From: Salinimicrobium sp049680855
GTDB lineage: Bacteria; Bacteroidota; Bacteroidia; Flavobacteriales; Flavobacteriaceae
Direction of reading: 5' to 3'
NCBI RefSeq assembly: GCF_049680855.1
Contig: NZ_JBMPGS010000001.1
Coordinates: 62,001-126,000 of the forward strand
DNA: 64,000 nucleotides
In this document: positions 14,516 to 23,696 of the stretch, piece by piece
Layout: each line of letters starts with the position of its first letter
Numbering within the stretch: the first letter of the stretch is position 1
Translations under genes and position numbers: made by a program
Notes under the pieces: model-generated
Databases searched by the model: none
Told to the model about the DNA's origin: nothing
The model's input: the letters and a program-made list of their open reading frames with translations, nothing else

Positions 14516-17314
14516 ATGAAGCGATTTTTTATTCTACTAATCGCAGTACTAATGACAAATAATGTACTGCATGCTCAAAATGAAAGCACAGGCTCTATTG
14601 CAGGCCGTCTTTCAGATTCCGAAATGAATGGGGAACCTTTACCATTTGCCAATGTTCTAATAAAAGGCACTTCCAAAGGAGCCACTACAGACATGGATGG
14701 TCTTTATTCCGTAACAAACCTTGAACCGGGAACATACACACTTGCTTTCAGTTTTGTGGGCTATGAAACTCTTGAAATTCCCAATGTGGAAGTCATCAGC
14801 GACAAAGTGACTGAAATCAACGCCGAACTGGGCAGCAGTGCCGCCTCTCTGGACGAAGTAGTTATTACGACTGTTTCCAGGAGAGATTCTGAGGTGGCTT
14901 TATTACTTGAACAAAAAGCAGCCACTCAAATAAAAGAAAGTATTGGCGCGCAGGAATTGGCTAAGCTGGGAGTTTCTGATGTCGCTACTGCAACTACAAA
15001 ACTTTCAGGAGTTACCACCAGTGAAGCTTCCGGAGATCTTTTTGTAAGAGGGCTTGGGGACAGGTATCTGTATACCACACTAAATAATCTTCCTGTCCCT
15101 TCAGACGATGTAGAGCGAAAAAACATTGACCTTGGTCTCTTCCCTACCCGCGTAGTGCAGAGCGTAAGTATTAGTAAAACTTACTCTCCTGAAAATTCTG
15201 CCGATCAGGCTTCAGGAACTATAAATATTGATTCAAGGGAATTGAACGGAATTCAGGAATTCGACCTGGGCATTCGTGTTGGGGTAAATACCAATGCAAT
15301 GGAAACCTATGGTAATTTCAAAGTTTCTCCAAATCAGGAGGATGTCCATTTTGGTTTTTATGATCAAAGCATTCCAATTCAATATGCTGTCAATAATCAA
15401 AAATGGGAGCCGCAAATGGCTAATGCGCCTTTCAACCGCAGGTATGCATTGACTGCAGGTAAGAAGCTGGGCGAAAACCTGAAGGTACTCATTACAGGCT
15501 CTCAATCTACCAATTTTGAATACAGCAGCGGGTTATTTAGAGAATATCGCAACAACAACCTCTATGATTATTTTTCTGACACTCAAAATTATCAAAAGAC
15601 TGTAAACACTACGGGCTTATTGGATGTAGGTTATGAACTCAACGATGATCACAACATAAAAGTGACCAGTCTTTTCATCAACAAATTAACCGATGAGGTT
15701 TATGAAGCAGGTAACAACGCAGAGGGTGTCATATTTGAAGAAACTGCTCCCGCTGAAAATTTAAACCAGTTTGTACGCGACCAGAACATCAAACAAACAA
15801 GATTATGGGTGAATCAACTTCATGGGGATCATCTATTATCTGAAATGAATGCTCTGGAATGGGCACTCGGGTACAACCTAGTAACTGCCGATGAGCCTAA
15901 CAGAATTCGAAATGAATTAAATATCAACAAAGAGGGATTTGTACAACTGGGGAGAATGGGCGGATTCCAGCAAAGAAAATCTATTCAGGAGATTGACGAC
16001 AATGAATTCAATGCGATGATCACAGATCAGCACTACTTCGTTCGGAATGAAACGACCAATGCCAATACTTTCCTGCAGGTGGGAGGTAATTACAGGAGCA
16101 AAGAAAGGGATTTTTACTCACAGTTTTTTGGGGTAGAAGAAAACAGACTGAATTCTGTTAACCCGCAATCAATTGATAACCTTACCAGCATTTTCACCAC
16201 CGGAAATTTTGAGAACAACACGCTTGACCTTAATGTATTGAATGCCGACCAGTACCAGGCCTCTCTGGAATCTTATGCCGGCTTTGCCAACTTCAATTAT
16301 GGTGCCGGCCAATGGAACTTTAATATAGGTGCAAGATATCAACACGATGATCTTGACGTTGTTTTTGACGTAAATAATTATCCTCAAAATCAGCCTAATT
16401 ATTCATTCCAGTCGTACGACAACATTTATCCAAGCCTAACCATTAAGTTTTCGCCAAACGAGAATTCCAACATCAGGCTGGCAGCAAGCAGAACTATCAC
16501 ATTACCGGAATTTAAAGAAATTGCTCCTTTTGAGTATGTTTCTCAAACAGGGCAGGTTACCAGAGGTAATCCAAACCTGGAAGCTTCAAAAAATATAAAC
16601 CTGGACATTAAATATGAGTTATTTCCCAGTGCAGGGGAGTTGATTTCACTCACTGGTTTTTACAAAAGAATTGATGATCCTATTAATAAGGTGCAGGACA
16701 GAGGTGCTGCCGGAGTGTTCTCCTACTTTAATGCAGGACAAGAGGCAAACATCTATGGATTAGAACTCGAAACAAGGATTGATATCATTGATAATGAAGA
16801 ACCCAGGGGGCTTGATTTTGATGTCGCATTTAACGTTTCCAGAACCTGGCACAAACAGGATCTTAAAGATGTATTTAATGCTGAAGGGAATTTTGTAAGG
16901 ACTTTCCAGTACAACAACAAAACAGAAATAGGACTGCAAGGTGCTTCAGACTGGATTTTTAATGGTTCTCTAAACTTCTCTACAGATTCTGAGAATCCTT
17001 TTAGAGCTTCTCTGGTTGGATATTATGCTTCAGACAAGATCTATGCGCTTGGCGCCCCTGAGGCACAGCAGCAAAACGACGTATTCTACAATGATGAAAT
17101 AGTCGAAAAGGGCTTTGTTGTTCTGGATGCTGTATTCACTCAGGATCTTGGAGAGCATTGGGGTATTCAGCTTCGCGGACAGAACCTCCTGAATCCTGAA
17201 ATTGAAAGAATACAGGATGTAAGACCAAGTTCTACCGGGGTGGAAAGTACTAAAACCGTTCGCTCCTATACCCGTGGTACAGTTGTAAGCTTAGGAGTGA
17301 ACTATTCATTTTAA
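14516..17314 (+). CDS. TonB-dependent outer-membrane receptor
   Basis: 932 residues from the ATG at 14516 (a TTG at 14492 is in frame but upstream of a normal signal peptide). Order: signal peptide ending near LHAQ, a carboxypeptidase-regulatory-like domain (SIAGRLSDSEMNGEPLPFANVLIKG..., about 25-110), plug (residues about 140-240 with LFVRGLGDRYLYTTLNN) and a C-terminal 22-strand barrel ending in aromatic VNYSF. It precedes the beta-helix lipoprotein by 49 nt, so they are probably co-transcribed. The phased array upstream hints at phosphate-type control and hence uptake of a phosphorus compound; the ligand is not readable. Confidence 0.88.
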   Translation: MKRFFILLIAVLMTNNVLHAQNESTGSIAGRLSDSEMNGEPLPFANVLIKGTSKGATTDMDGLYSVTNLEPGTYTLAFSFVGYETLEIPNVEVISDKVTEINAELGSSAASLDEVVITTVSRRDSEVALLLEQKAATQIKESIGAQELAKLGVSDVATATTKLSGVTTSEASGDLFVRGLGDRYLYTTLNNLPVPSDDVERKNIDLGLFPTRVVQSVSISKTYSPENSADQASGTINIDSRELNGIQEFDLGIRVGVNTNAMETYGNFKVSPNQEDVHFGFYDQSIPIQYAVNNQKWEPQMANAPFNRRYALTAGKKLGENLKVLITGSQSTNFEYSSGLFREYRNNNLYDYFSDTQNYQKTVNTTGLLDVGYELNDDHNIKVTSLFINKLTDEVYEAGNNAEGVIFEETAPAENLNQFVRDQNIKQTRLWVNQLHGDHLLSEMNALEWALGYNLVTADEPNRIRNELNINKEGFVQLGRMGGFQQRKSIQEIDDNEFNAMITDQHYFVRNETTNANTFLQVGGNYRSKERDFYSQFFGVEENRLNSVNPQSIDNLTSIFTTGNFENNTLDLNVLNADQYQASLESYAGFANFNYGAGQWNFNIGARYQHDDLDVVFDVNNYPQNQPNYSFQSYDNIYPSLTIKFSPNENSNIRLAASRTITLPEFKEIAPFEYVSQTGQVTRGNPNLEASKNINLDIKYELFPSAGELISLTGFYKRIDDPINKVQDRGAAGVFSYFNAGQEANIYGLELETRIDIIDNEEPRGLDFDVAFNVSRTWHKQDLKDVFNAEGNFVRTFQYNNKTEIGLQGASDWIFNGSLNFSTDSENPFRASLVGYYASDKIYALGAPEAQQQNDVFYNDEIVEKGFVVLDAVFTQDLGEHWGIQLRGQNLLNPEIERIQDVRPSSTGVESTKTVRSYTRGTVVSLGVNYSF

Positions 17315-17363
17315 TCTATCAAACCATAACCACTAATAAACCAAAACTTAAATTTAAAAAATC

Positions 17364-19355
17364 ATGAAAAAAGTAAGCAACCGAATTTTAATGATCTTTG
17401 CTGTAGTTCTGGGCCTTATAGCCACAGGATGTAGCAGTGATGACACTAACATCGAAGTGATCGATCCGGGGAACGGAGGTGGAGAAAATGAAGGAACAGA
17501 ACTTTCTGGATCCCTTGAAGAAGATCGCACCCTGGATTCTGCAGAAACTTATTCCCTTACAGGAATCTTTTCCGTAGAATCTGGTGCCACATTAACCATT
17601 CCCGCAGGAACGCAAATCGTAGCCGATGCAGATCTTGATGATAATGACGAGACCAACGTTTATATTGTTGTTCAAAGAGGAGGAATGATCGACATTCAGG
17701 GAACATCTTCTGCACCTGTGATCATGTCTTCAGCAAATGGAAAATCAGGCAGCTGGGGAGGACTAATTATTGCAGGGAACGCAGCAACTACTGCCGGAAG
17801 TGATGCAACAGCCGAAGTTGGAGGAATTATCTATGGTGGTTCAGATTCCAGTGATAACTCGGGATCTATAAATTATCTTGTTCTTTCTGATGCCGGGGCA
17901 CAAATCAACACCGAATCTCAATTCAACGGACTTTCACTTTACGCGGTAGGTTCAGGAACTTCCATCCAGAACGTGGCTATTTTCAATGGAGCTGATGACG
18001 GAGTGGAATTCTTTGGAGGTTCTGTTTCTGCGACCAACCTGTACCTTGAAAATAATGAAGATGATGCCGTAGACTGGACCGAAGGCTGGGATGGCACTTT
18101 AAATAATGTTTACGTTCTTAACGACGATCCAAATTTCTCTACTGCTATCGAAGCTGATGGTGTGAATGGAAACCCTACAATTATTAACTTCACCGCTGTT
18201 TCTACTGTAGGCGGTACTGCTTTGCAGTTCAAGGCGCAATCTGGTGCTACGATTACAGGGCTTTCCCTTTCTGGTTATGATACTGCCGTAGAAATTACTG
18301 AGGATGGAAGAAACGATTTATCAGGAATACAACTTAACGGTGCCGATGCAGACCTTGATATGAATTATACCGAAATTCCTACTGTGGAAGCCAGCTCTTT
18401 TGACTGGGTTACCAATAGAGGGCAGGTAGCTGTGCTACCCGGCACAATTTCTTCAGATTATAGCCTTGATGCCAATTCAGCTTATGTAATTAATGGAATC
18501 GTTTCCGTGCAGGATGGTGCTACTCTTACTATTCCTGCAGGAACAAGAATTACTGCAAGAACAGATGAAGACCAGGCAGGATCAAGTGTTTACCTTGTTG
18601 TACAGCAGGGAGCCATGATTGATATCCAGGGAACTGAAGACAGCCCGGTAGTAATGAATTCCACTTCCGGAACTCCTGGAAGCTGGGGAGGCATTGTGAT
18701 TGCCGGTGAGGCAGAAACAACTGCAGGAATTGATGCAACTGCCGAAGTGGGAGGAATTATTTATGGTGGTAACGATCCTGAAGACAATTCAGGTTCTATT
18801 AAATATCTTATTCTTTCTGATGCCGGTGCTCAAATCAATACCGAATCTCAATATAACGGATTTTCCTTGTATGCTGTAGGTTCAGAAACTATTATTGAAA
18901 ATGTTGCTATCCTTAATGGAGCTGATGACGGAGTGGAATTCTTTGGAGGGTCTGTTTCTGCAATGAACCTTTACCTTGAAAATAACGAAGATGACGCTGT
19001 AGACTGGACCGAAGGTTGGGATGGTGCTGTAGAAAACGTTTATGTTTCCCATACTATCGAGAATTTCTCTACCGCTATAGAAGCAGATGGATTGAATGGT
19101 AACCCAACGATTACAAACTTTACTGCGGTTTCCACAACTGGAGGTGTCGCTTTACAATTTAAAGCACAATCTGGTGCGACTATCACAGGCCTTTCGCTTT
19201 CAGGTTATGACACGAATATTGACATAGCTGAAGACGGAAGAACAGATCTTTCAACAATTCAAATAGAAGGTGCAAATGCCGACCTGAATGCCGCTTACGA
19301 TGCAGAACCCACTGTAGATGAAGAAATGTTTGGATGGGTTTCTACAAACCTATAG
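17364..19355 (+). CDS. Surface lipoprotein made of two tandem beta-helix copies
   Basis: 663 residues. Lipobox LIATGC gives Cys23 as the lipidated residue, followed by a Gly/Glu-rich linker. Residues about 47-350 and 358-663 are two copies of one right-handed beta-helix unit, each with SVxxGATLTIPAGT, GSWGG, ATAEVGGIIYGG, ADDGVEFFGGSVSA and EDDAVDWTEGWDG. The copies are so alike in DNA (for example around 17993-18040 and 18919-18966) that the duplication looks recent or maintained by gene conversion. Acidic loops could bind cations. Being next to a TonB receptor suggests a ligand-capturing or accessory role; no catalytic site is recognised. Confidence 0.75.
   Translation: MKKVSNRILMIFAVVLGLIATGCSSDDTNIEVIDPGNGGGENEGTELSGSLEEDRTLDSAETYSLTGIFSVESGATLTIPAGTQIVADADLDDNDETNVYIVVQRGGMIDIQGTSSAPVIMSSANGKSGSWGGLIIAGNAATTAGSDATAEVGGIIYGGSDSSDNSGSINYLVLSDAGAQINTESQFNGLSLYAVGSGTSIQNVAIFNGADDGVEFFGGSVSATNLYLENNEDDAVDWTEGWDGTLNNVYVLNDDPNFSTAIEADGVNGNPTIINFTAVSTVGGTALQFKAQSGATITGLSLSGYDTAVEITEDGRNDLSGIQLNGADADLDMNYTEIPTVEASSFDWVTNRGQVAVLPGTISSDYSLDANSAYVINGIVSVQDGATLTIPAGTRITARTDEDQAGSSVYLVVQQGAMIDIQGTEDSPVVMNSTSGTPGSWGGIVIAGEAETTAGIDATAEVGGIIYGGNDPEDNSGSIKYLILSDAGAQINTESQYNGFSLYAVGSETIIENVAILNGADDGVEFFGGSVSAMNLYLENNEDDAVDWTEGWDGAVENVYVSHTIENFSTAIEADGLNGNPTITNFTAVSTTGGVALQFKAQSGATITGLSLSGYDTNIDIAEDGRTDLSTIQIEGANADLNAAYDAEPTVDEEMFGWVSTNL
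17502..19352 (+). repeat. About 930-bp tandem internal duplication
   Basis: The unit at about 17502-18432 is repeated at about 18435-19352 within the lipoprotein gene. Runs of more than 15 identical bases are frequent and the frame is preserved, with the Asp/Glu-rich EDDAVDWTEGWDG block present in both. Confidence 0.8.
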
Positions 19356-19396
19356 TGTTTGAATTAGCCAAAACTCAAACATCCACGGTTTAGAAC

Positions 19397-19428
19397 AGAG
19401 ACTGCCTTTAAAGGCAGTCTCTTTTTTT
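19397..19428 (+). terminator. Terminator of the TonB receptor-lipoprotein unit
   Basis: Near-perfect palindrome (AGAGACTGCC at 19397-19406 with GGCAGTCTCT at 19413-19422) followed by TTTTTTT. It is 42 nt after the lipoprotein stop. Confidence 0.92.
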
Positions 19429-19504
19429 AACACATCACGCACAATAAGTTCATTTTTAACAAATAAGAATATTTTCTTTGGTCTGATTTTTGAATATTTT
19501 ATTC

Positions 19505-19512
19505 TAAATTTG
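19505..19512 (+). promoter_or_regulatory. -7 box TAAATTTG of the T9SS-tail gene
   Basis: Exact TAnnTTTG match 20 nt before the ATG at 19532, downstream of the terminator, giving this small gene its own promoter. Confidence 0.6.
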
Positions 19513-19531
19513 TATAACCAGAAAACTGAAG

Positions 19532-19867
19532 ATGAAACAACTCTACTTGTGCTTTTTATTGATCATTAGCTTGTCGTTCTATACAGAATCGGCTAGTGCT
19601 CAATCATCTACAGCTGGAAGTCCCGATGAAACAACTATCGAGGAACTTTCTATATATCCCAATCCTGCGACGGGACAAAAAGTTTATATCTCTACAAAAA
19701 CCAATCAAACAAAGAAGGTAGAAATCTTCAATGTACTTGGAAAACCGGTATTATCTACCATGCTTTCCGGGACAGAACTTAATATTTCTGCTTTGGAACC
19801 CGGTATTTATATCCTAAAAATAAAAGAAGGGAAAAGTTCGGCTACCCGAAAACTTGTGATTCGATAG
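19532..19867 (+). CDS. Mini-protein consisting of a T9SS type A sorting domain
   Basis: 111 residues: signal peptide (about 1-23, ending SASAQ), a 17-residue linker and then a full T9SS type A C-terminal domain (LSIYPNPATGQKVYIST, VEIFNVLGKPVL, LNISALEPGIYILKI, ending RKLVIR). The sorting domain directs cargo across the outer membrane, where it is normally cleaved off and the cargo anchored. Here almost no cargo precedes it. It might be a decoy, regulator or remnant of a longer protein. No frameshift or upstream coding remnant is visible in the 176 nt before it. Confidence 0.8.
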   Translation: MKQLYLCFLLIISLSFYTESASAQSSTAGSPDETTIEELSIYPNPATGQKVYISTKTNQTKKVEIFNVLGKPVLSTMLSGTELNISALEPGIYILKIKEGKSSATRKLVIR

Positions 19868-20005
19868 TTTCACATCCAGGAATTTAAAAATGTGGTTTCC
19901 ACTACCACTTATTTTTTTACTTTCTCATTTTTTACCCCTTTTAGACTTTCGCGAATATATTCATGCAATGAAAGTGTTATTTTCTAAATTTCCATTGCGC
20001 TACAG

Positions 20006-20028
20006 CTTCAAAAATGACATTCTATTTG
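20006..20028. repeat. Short palindromic repeat, half-degenerate copy
   Basis: CTTCAAAAATGaCATT matches the family's left arm and centre; the right arm is decayed (cTATTTG). Intergenic, 80 nt before the LuxE-like gene. Confidence 0.35.
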
Positions 20029-20086
20029 TATTTTTTGAAAAAATCGCATGCCCAAATTACTTCTAAAGCGGAAACCTTCTTTTTTC

Positions 20087-20094
20087 TACCTTTG
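20087..20094 (+). promoter_or_regulatory. -7 box TACCTTTG of the LuxE-like gene
   Basis: Exact TAnnTTTG match, 21 nt before the ATG at 20115. Confidence 0.65.
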
Positions 20095-20114
20095 CAGCCT
20101 TAGACACAATTTAA

Positions 20115-21095
20115 ATGCCCGATTTTAACCACATTTTTTCCATTTCCACCGCTGAAGAATTCAAAGCGGCAGCCCTGGAGGTTTTTAGACATCAATATGA
20201 AAAGAATGAGGTGTACAACAAATTTTGCAGACTTTTAAACAAAGATCCGAAGCAGGTAAAAAGCATTAATGAAATCCCCTTTTTGCCAATCGGGTTTTTT
20301 AAATCCTTTCCTGTTATTTCTTCAGAAAACACTGTAGAAATTACCTTTACCAGTAGCGGTACCACCGGGAGTCAAACCAGCAAACATATGGTAACCGATC
20401 TTGAAGTGTATAAAAAGAGTTTTCAAAAAGGCTTTCAAAATTTCTACGGAAATATTGAAGAATATGCCGTTCTCGCACTTCTTCCCTCTTACCTTGAAAG
20501 AGAAGGCTCCTCGCTTATTTATATGGCCCAGGATTTTATTGAAAGAAGTAAAAACCCCGAAAGCGGATTCTACCTCAACGATCTTTCTGCATTAATAGAA
20601 AAACTGGTACGACTAGATCAAAAAGGGCAAAAGATCCTATTAATTGGTGTTTCCTTTGCACTTTTAGACCTTGTAGAGCAGCATCAATTTGAGCTTAAAA
20701 ATACTGTTATTATGGAAACCGGTGGCATGAAAGGCCGAAGGAAAGAAATGATTAGAAAAGAATTGCATCAACGCCTTTCGAAAGGCTTTGGAGTTGGAAA
20801 AATTCACAGCGAATATGGAATGACAGAATTGCTTTCGCAGGCATATTCTACCGGAAATGGCCTTTTTGACTGTCCGCCCTGGATGAAGATATTAATCCGT
20901 GACCCTGAAGATGCGCTGCAGTTACTTCCGCAGGGGAAAACCGGCGGATTAAACATTGTTGATCTGGCAAACGTAAATTCCTGTTCTTTTATCGCAACCC
21001 AGGACCTCGGCAAAGAAACTGCAGATGGCAAATTGGAGATTCTAGGAAGATTCGACAACAGCGATATTCGGGGATGTAACTTAATGGTGTTGTAA
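20115..21095 (+). CDS. LuxE-like acyl-protein synthetase / acyl-adenylating enzyme
   Basis: 326 residues of the ANL-type LuxE/PaaK fold. The AMP-binding loop is FTSSGTTGSQTSKH near residue 78 and IHSEYGMTELLSQAYS near 233 is the second ANL signature. LuxE activates fatty acids as acyl-AMP and transfers them to its own Cys; in Flavobacteriia this gene occurs without lux genes and its substrate is unknown. It is monocistronic with its own promoter and a possible terminator at 21263-21299. Confidence 0.8.
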   Translation: MPDFNHIFSISTAEEFKAAALEVFRHQYEKNEVYNKFCRLLNKDPKQVKSINEIPFLPIGFFKSFPVISSENTVEITFTSSGTTGSQTSKHMVTDLEVYKKSFQKGFQNFYGNIEEYAVLALLPSYLEREGSSLIYMAQDFIERSKNPESGFYLNDLSALIEKLVRLDQKGQKILLIGVSFALLDLVEQHQFELKNTVIMETGGMKGRRKEMIRKELHQRLSKGFGVGKIHSEYGMTELLSQAYSTGNGLFDCPPWMKILIRDPEDALQLLPQGKTGGLNIVDLANVNSCSFIATQDLGKETADGKLEILGRFDNSDIRGCNLMVL

Positions 21096-21262
21096 ATACT
21101 TTACCACAACATTCTCAAGGTCAGTGTTCAAGCCCGCTTCCAAGAAACTACAAGACACAAAAAAAATTTGAAAAAAAATTTATACGTAGTGTAAGGTAAC
21201 TCTTATATACCCGACTTAATGTTCGGTTAGATTATGTATTTCATAATTGGTTGGTTAGTTAG

Positions 21263-21299
21263 AAACCCCTTAGCACCTCTCGGTCGCAAGGGGTTTTTT
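21263..21299 (+). terminator. Plus-strand terminator 170 nt beyond the LuxE-like gene
   Basis: AAACCCCTT (21263-21271) pairs with AAGGGGTTT (21288-21296) around a 16-nt loop, followed by T6. It lies just beyond the convergent tyrS stop. The 168-nt gap from the LuxE-like stop leaves room for a small RNA. Confidence 0.75.
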
Positions 21300-21301
21300 A
21301 A

Positions 21302-22597
21302 TTATACCACCCTAATGATATACGTATTTCTCTTGCCTTTGTTGATGATCACGTACTTGTCGTTCAAAAGATCTCTTGAAGTGATTTGAAAATCTTCAGT
21401 GACTTTTTCTTTGTTTACAGAGACAGAATTCTCCTTCAGCGCCCTTCTGGCTTCTCCGTTTGATTTAAGAAAATCGGTTTTTGCTGAAAGTGCTGCAATC
21501 ATATCTAATCCGGCTTCCACATCTGCTCTCTCTACTTCGGCCTGTGGCACACCTTCAAAAACATCTAGAAATGTGGCTTCATTCAGATTTTTAAGGTCAT
21601 CTGCAGTACTCTTTCCGAATAAAACTTCCGAAGCTTTGACGGCATTTTCATAATCTTCCCGAGAATGAACCATCACAGTAATTTCTTCGGCTAAAACTCT
21701 TTGCAGCTGTCTTAAATGTGGTGCTTCTTTGTGCTTTTCCACTAAAGATTCTATTTCCTCTTTTGGCAAAAAGGTGAAAATCTTGATGAATTTTTCTGCA
21801 TCCTCATCGCTGGTGTTTAACCAGTACTGGTAAAATTTGTAAGGCGAAGTACGCTCAGGATCCAGCCAGATGTTACCAGATTCTGTCTTCCCAAATTTAG
21901 TTCCATCGGCTTTGGTGATCAACGGGCAGGTAAGTGCATAGCCTTTCCCATCGCCAATTCTGCGAATAAGCTCTGTTCCTGTTGTAATATTTCCCCATTG
22001 GTCGCTTCCGCCCATTTGCAGGGTACAGTTTTGCTTTCTGTACAAATGAAGAAAATCATACCCCTGCACCAGCTGATAAGTGAACTCTGTAAAAGACATT
22101 CCTTCGGAAGCATCTGAAGACAAACGCTTCTTCACGGAATCTTTCGACATCATGTAATTCACGGTAATATGTTTTCCCACATCCCTGATAAACTCCAGGA
22201 AGGAGAAGTTTTTCATCCAGTCATAATTGTTTACCAGGACAGCGGCATTTTGCTCCTCGCTTTCAAAATCAAGAAATTTCTTCAACTGGTTCTTAAGGGC
22301 ATTTTGGTTGTGAAGCAGCGTAGCCTCATCCAGCAAATTCCTTTCGTTTGATTTCCCTGAAGGATCCCCAATCATCCCAGTAGCACCACCTACCAAAGCA
22401 ACGGGTTTGTGCCCGCACAACTGGAAATGGCGCAGCATCATTACTCCTACCAAATGACCAATATGAAGAGAATCGGCCGTGGGATCAATTCCCACATAGG
22501 CGGCTCTCAAACCTTCCTGCAAATGTTCCTCGGTGCCAGGCATGATGTCGTGCAACATCCCTCTCCAGGTGATCTCTTCTACAAAATTCTTGTGCAT
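21302..22597 (-). CDS. tyrS: Tyrosine--tRNA ligase
   Basis: 431 residues, class Ic synthetase. The HIGH motif is at 45-48 (LHIGHLVG) and the KMSKS equivalent reads KFGKT. The Tyr-pocket segment QGYDFLHLY and GGSDQWGNI are present. A C-terminal S4 domain (NSVSVNKEKVTEDFQ... ending RNTYIIRV) binds the tRNA. A near-consensus TATCTTTA box lies about 30 nt upstream. The length is normal for bacterial TyrRS. Confidence 0.97.
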   Translation of the reverse strand: MHKNFVEEITWRGMLHDIMPGTEEHLQEGLRAAYVGIDPTADSLHIGHLVGVMMLRHFQLCGHKPVALVGGATGMIGDPSGKSNERNLLDEATLLHNQNALKNQLKKFLDFESEEQNAAVLVNNYDWMKNFSFLEFIRDVGKHITVNYMMSKDSVKKRLSSDASEGMSFTEFTYQLVQGYDFLHLYRKQNCTLQMGGSDQWGNITTGTELIRRIGDGKGYALTCPLITKADGTKFGKTESGNIWLDPERTSPYKFYQYWLNTSDEDAEKFIKIFTFLPKEEIESLVEKHKEAPHLRQLQRVLAEEITVMVHSREDYENAVKASEVLFGKSTADDLKNLNEATFLDVFEGVPQAEVERADVEAGLDMIAALSAKTDFLKSNGEARRALKENSVSVNKEKVTEDFQITSRDLLNDKYVIINKGKRNTYIIRVV

Positions 22598-22679
22598 AAT
22601 ATCTTTTTTGGATAAAAAACAGCCGTAAAGATACCATAAACCTGCATTTTTCCTAAGTGGATTTAGCTATATTTACCAA

Positions 22680-23696
22680 ATGATTTTAGTTACCGGTGGT
22701 ACAGGTTTGGTAGGTTCACATTTACTTCTGGATTTAATGAAATCGGGGGAAAAGGTTCGGGCTATTCACAGGAAAAACAGTGATCTGGAAAGTGTCAAAA
22801 AGGTGTTTTCTCACGAACATTCTGCCGAGGAAGCGAACCGACTGTTCACGAAAATCGAATGGGTGGTTGCAGATCTTACCGATATTCCTTCCCTGGAAAA
22901 AGCTTTTACTGGCATAAAAAAGGTTTACCATTGCGCCGCCCTGGTCTCTTTTGACCCCTCGGCTTACCAGCAACTTCGGAAAGCCAACATAGAAGGTACA
23001 GCAAACATTGTTAACTTATGTATTAAAAATAATATTGAGAAACTTTGTTATGTAAGTTCCATCGCAACTTTTGATAAAAAGCTGGGTGAAAATGTCATTT
23101 CTGAAACCTCCTTTTGGAACAAAGAAGAAAACCATAATATTTATGCGATAACGAAATATGGTGCAGAAATAGAAGTGTGGCGAGCGAGCCAGGAAGGTGT
23201 TCCCGTGGTAATCGTCAACCCCGGAATTATAATTGGTCCCGGCTTTTGGAATTCGGGTAGCGGAGAAATCTTCAGCAGAATAAATTCCGGCTTAAAATAC
23301 CATTTTCCGAAGGTAAGTGGTTTTGTAGGAGTTTATGACGTAGTGAAAAGCATGAGAGCTCTTATGTCTTCACCCATCAAAAATGAGGAATTCATAGTAG
23401 TTTCTGAAAATATTTCCTTCCGAAGGATCTTTGAATTAACAGCAAAATATCTGGATAAACCTGCGCCACAAAGAGAGCTAAAGCCCTGGATGGTAGCCGT
23501 AGGATGGGCCGGGCAACGTTTTTTGAGCTTGTTTGGAAAGAAGCAACAATTAACCAGGCACTCTGTCAAAGATTTATACCAAGATTCGTTCTACTCCAAC
23601 CAAAAGATCAAAGAAGCGCTGAGTTTTAAATTTGAAGAAATGGATTTGGTCATTAAGAAGACGGCGAAGATCTTTAAGGAAGAGAATCCTGCCTGA
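22680..23696 (+). CDS. NAD-dependent epimerase/dehydratase (extended SDR)
   Basis: 338 residues. Rossmann motif VTGGTGLVGSHLLLDL at 4-19, YVSSIATF with the active-site Ser near 123, and the catalytic pair Tyr-x3-Lys in IYAITKYGAE near 155-159. The second half (EIFSRINSGLKYHFPKVSGFVGVYDVV) is like dihydroflavonol-4-reductase-type SDRs. Substrate is unknown. Starts 1 nt before the end of the TATATTTAC stretch that may be its promoter; the last 23 nt overlap the convergent DUF4296 gene. Confidence 0.82.
   Translation: MILVTGGTGLVGSHLLLDLMKSGEKVRAIHRKNSDLESVKKVFSHEHSAEEANRLFTKIEWVVADLTDIPSLEKAFTGIKKVYHCAALVSFDPSAYQQLRKANIEGTANIVNLCIKNNIEKLCYVSSIATFDKKLGENVISETSFWNKEENHNIYAITKYGAEIEVWRASQEGVPVVIVNPGIIIGPGFWNSGSGEIFSRINSGLKYHFPKVSGFVGVYDVVKSMRALMSSPIKNEEFIVVSENISFRRIFELTAKYLDKPAPQRELKPWMVAVGWAGQRFLSLFGKKQQLTRHSVKDLYQDSFYSNQKIKEALSFKFEEMDLVIKKTAKIFKEENPA

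Noticed and set aside
19890..20066. 58-codon frame MWFPLPLIFLLSHF... with a hydrophobic start
   Set aside because: No -7 box or recognisable homologue, it contains a repeat copy, and the region is very AT-rich; probably chance.
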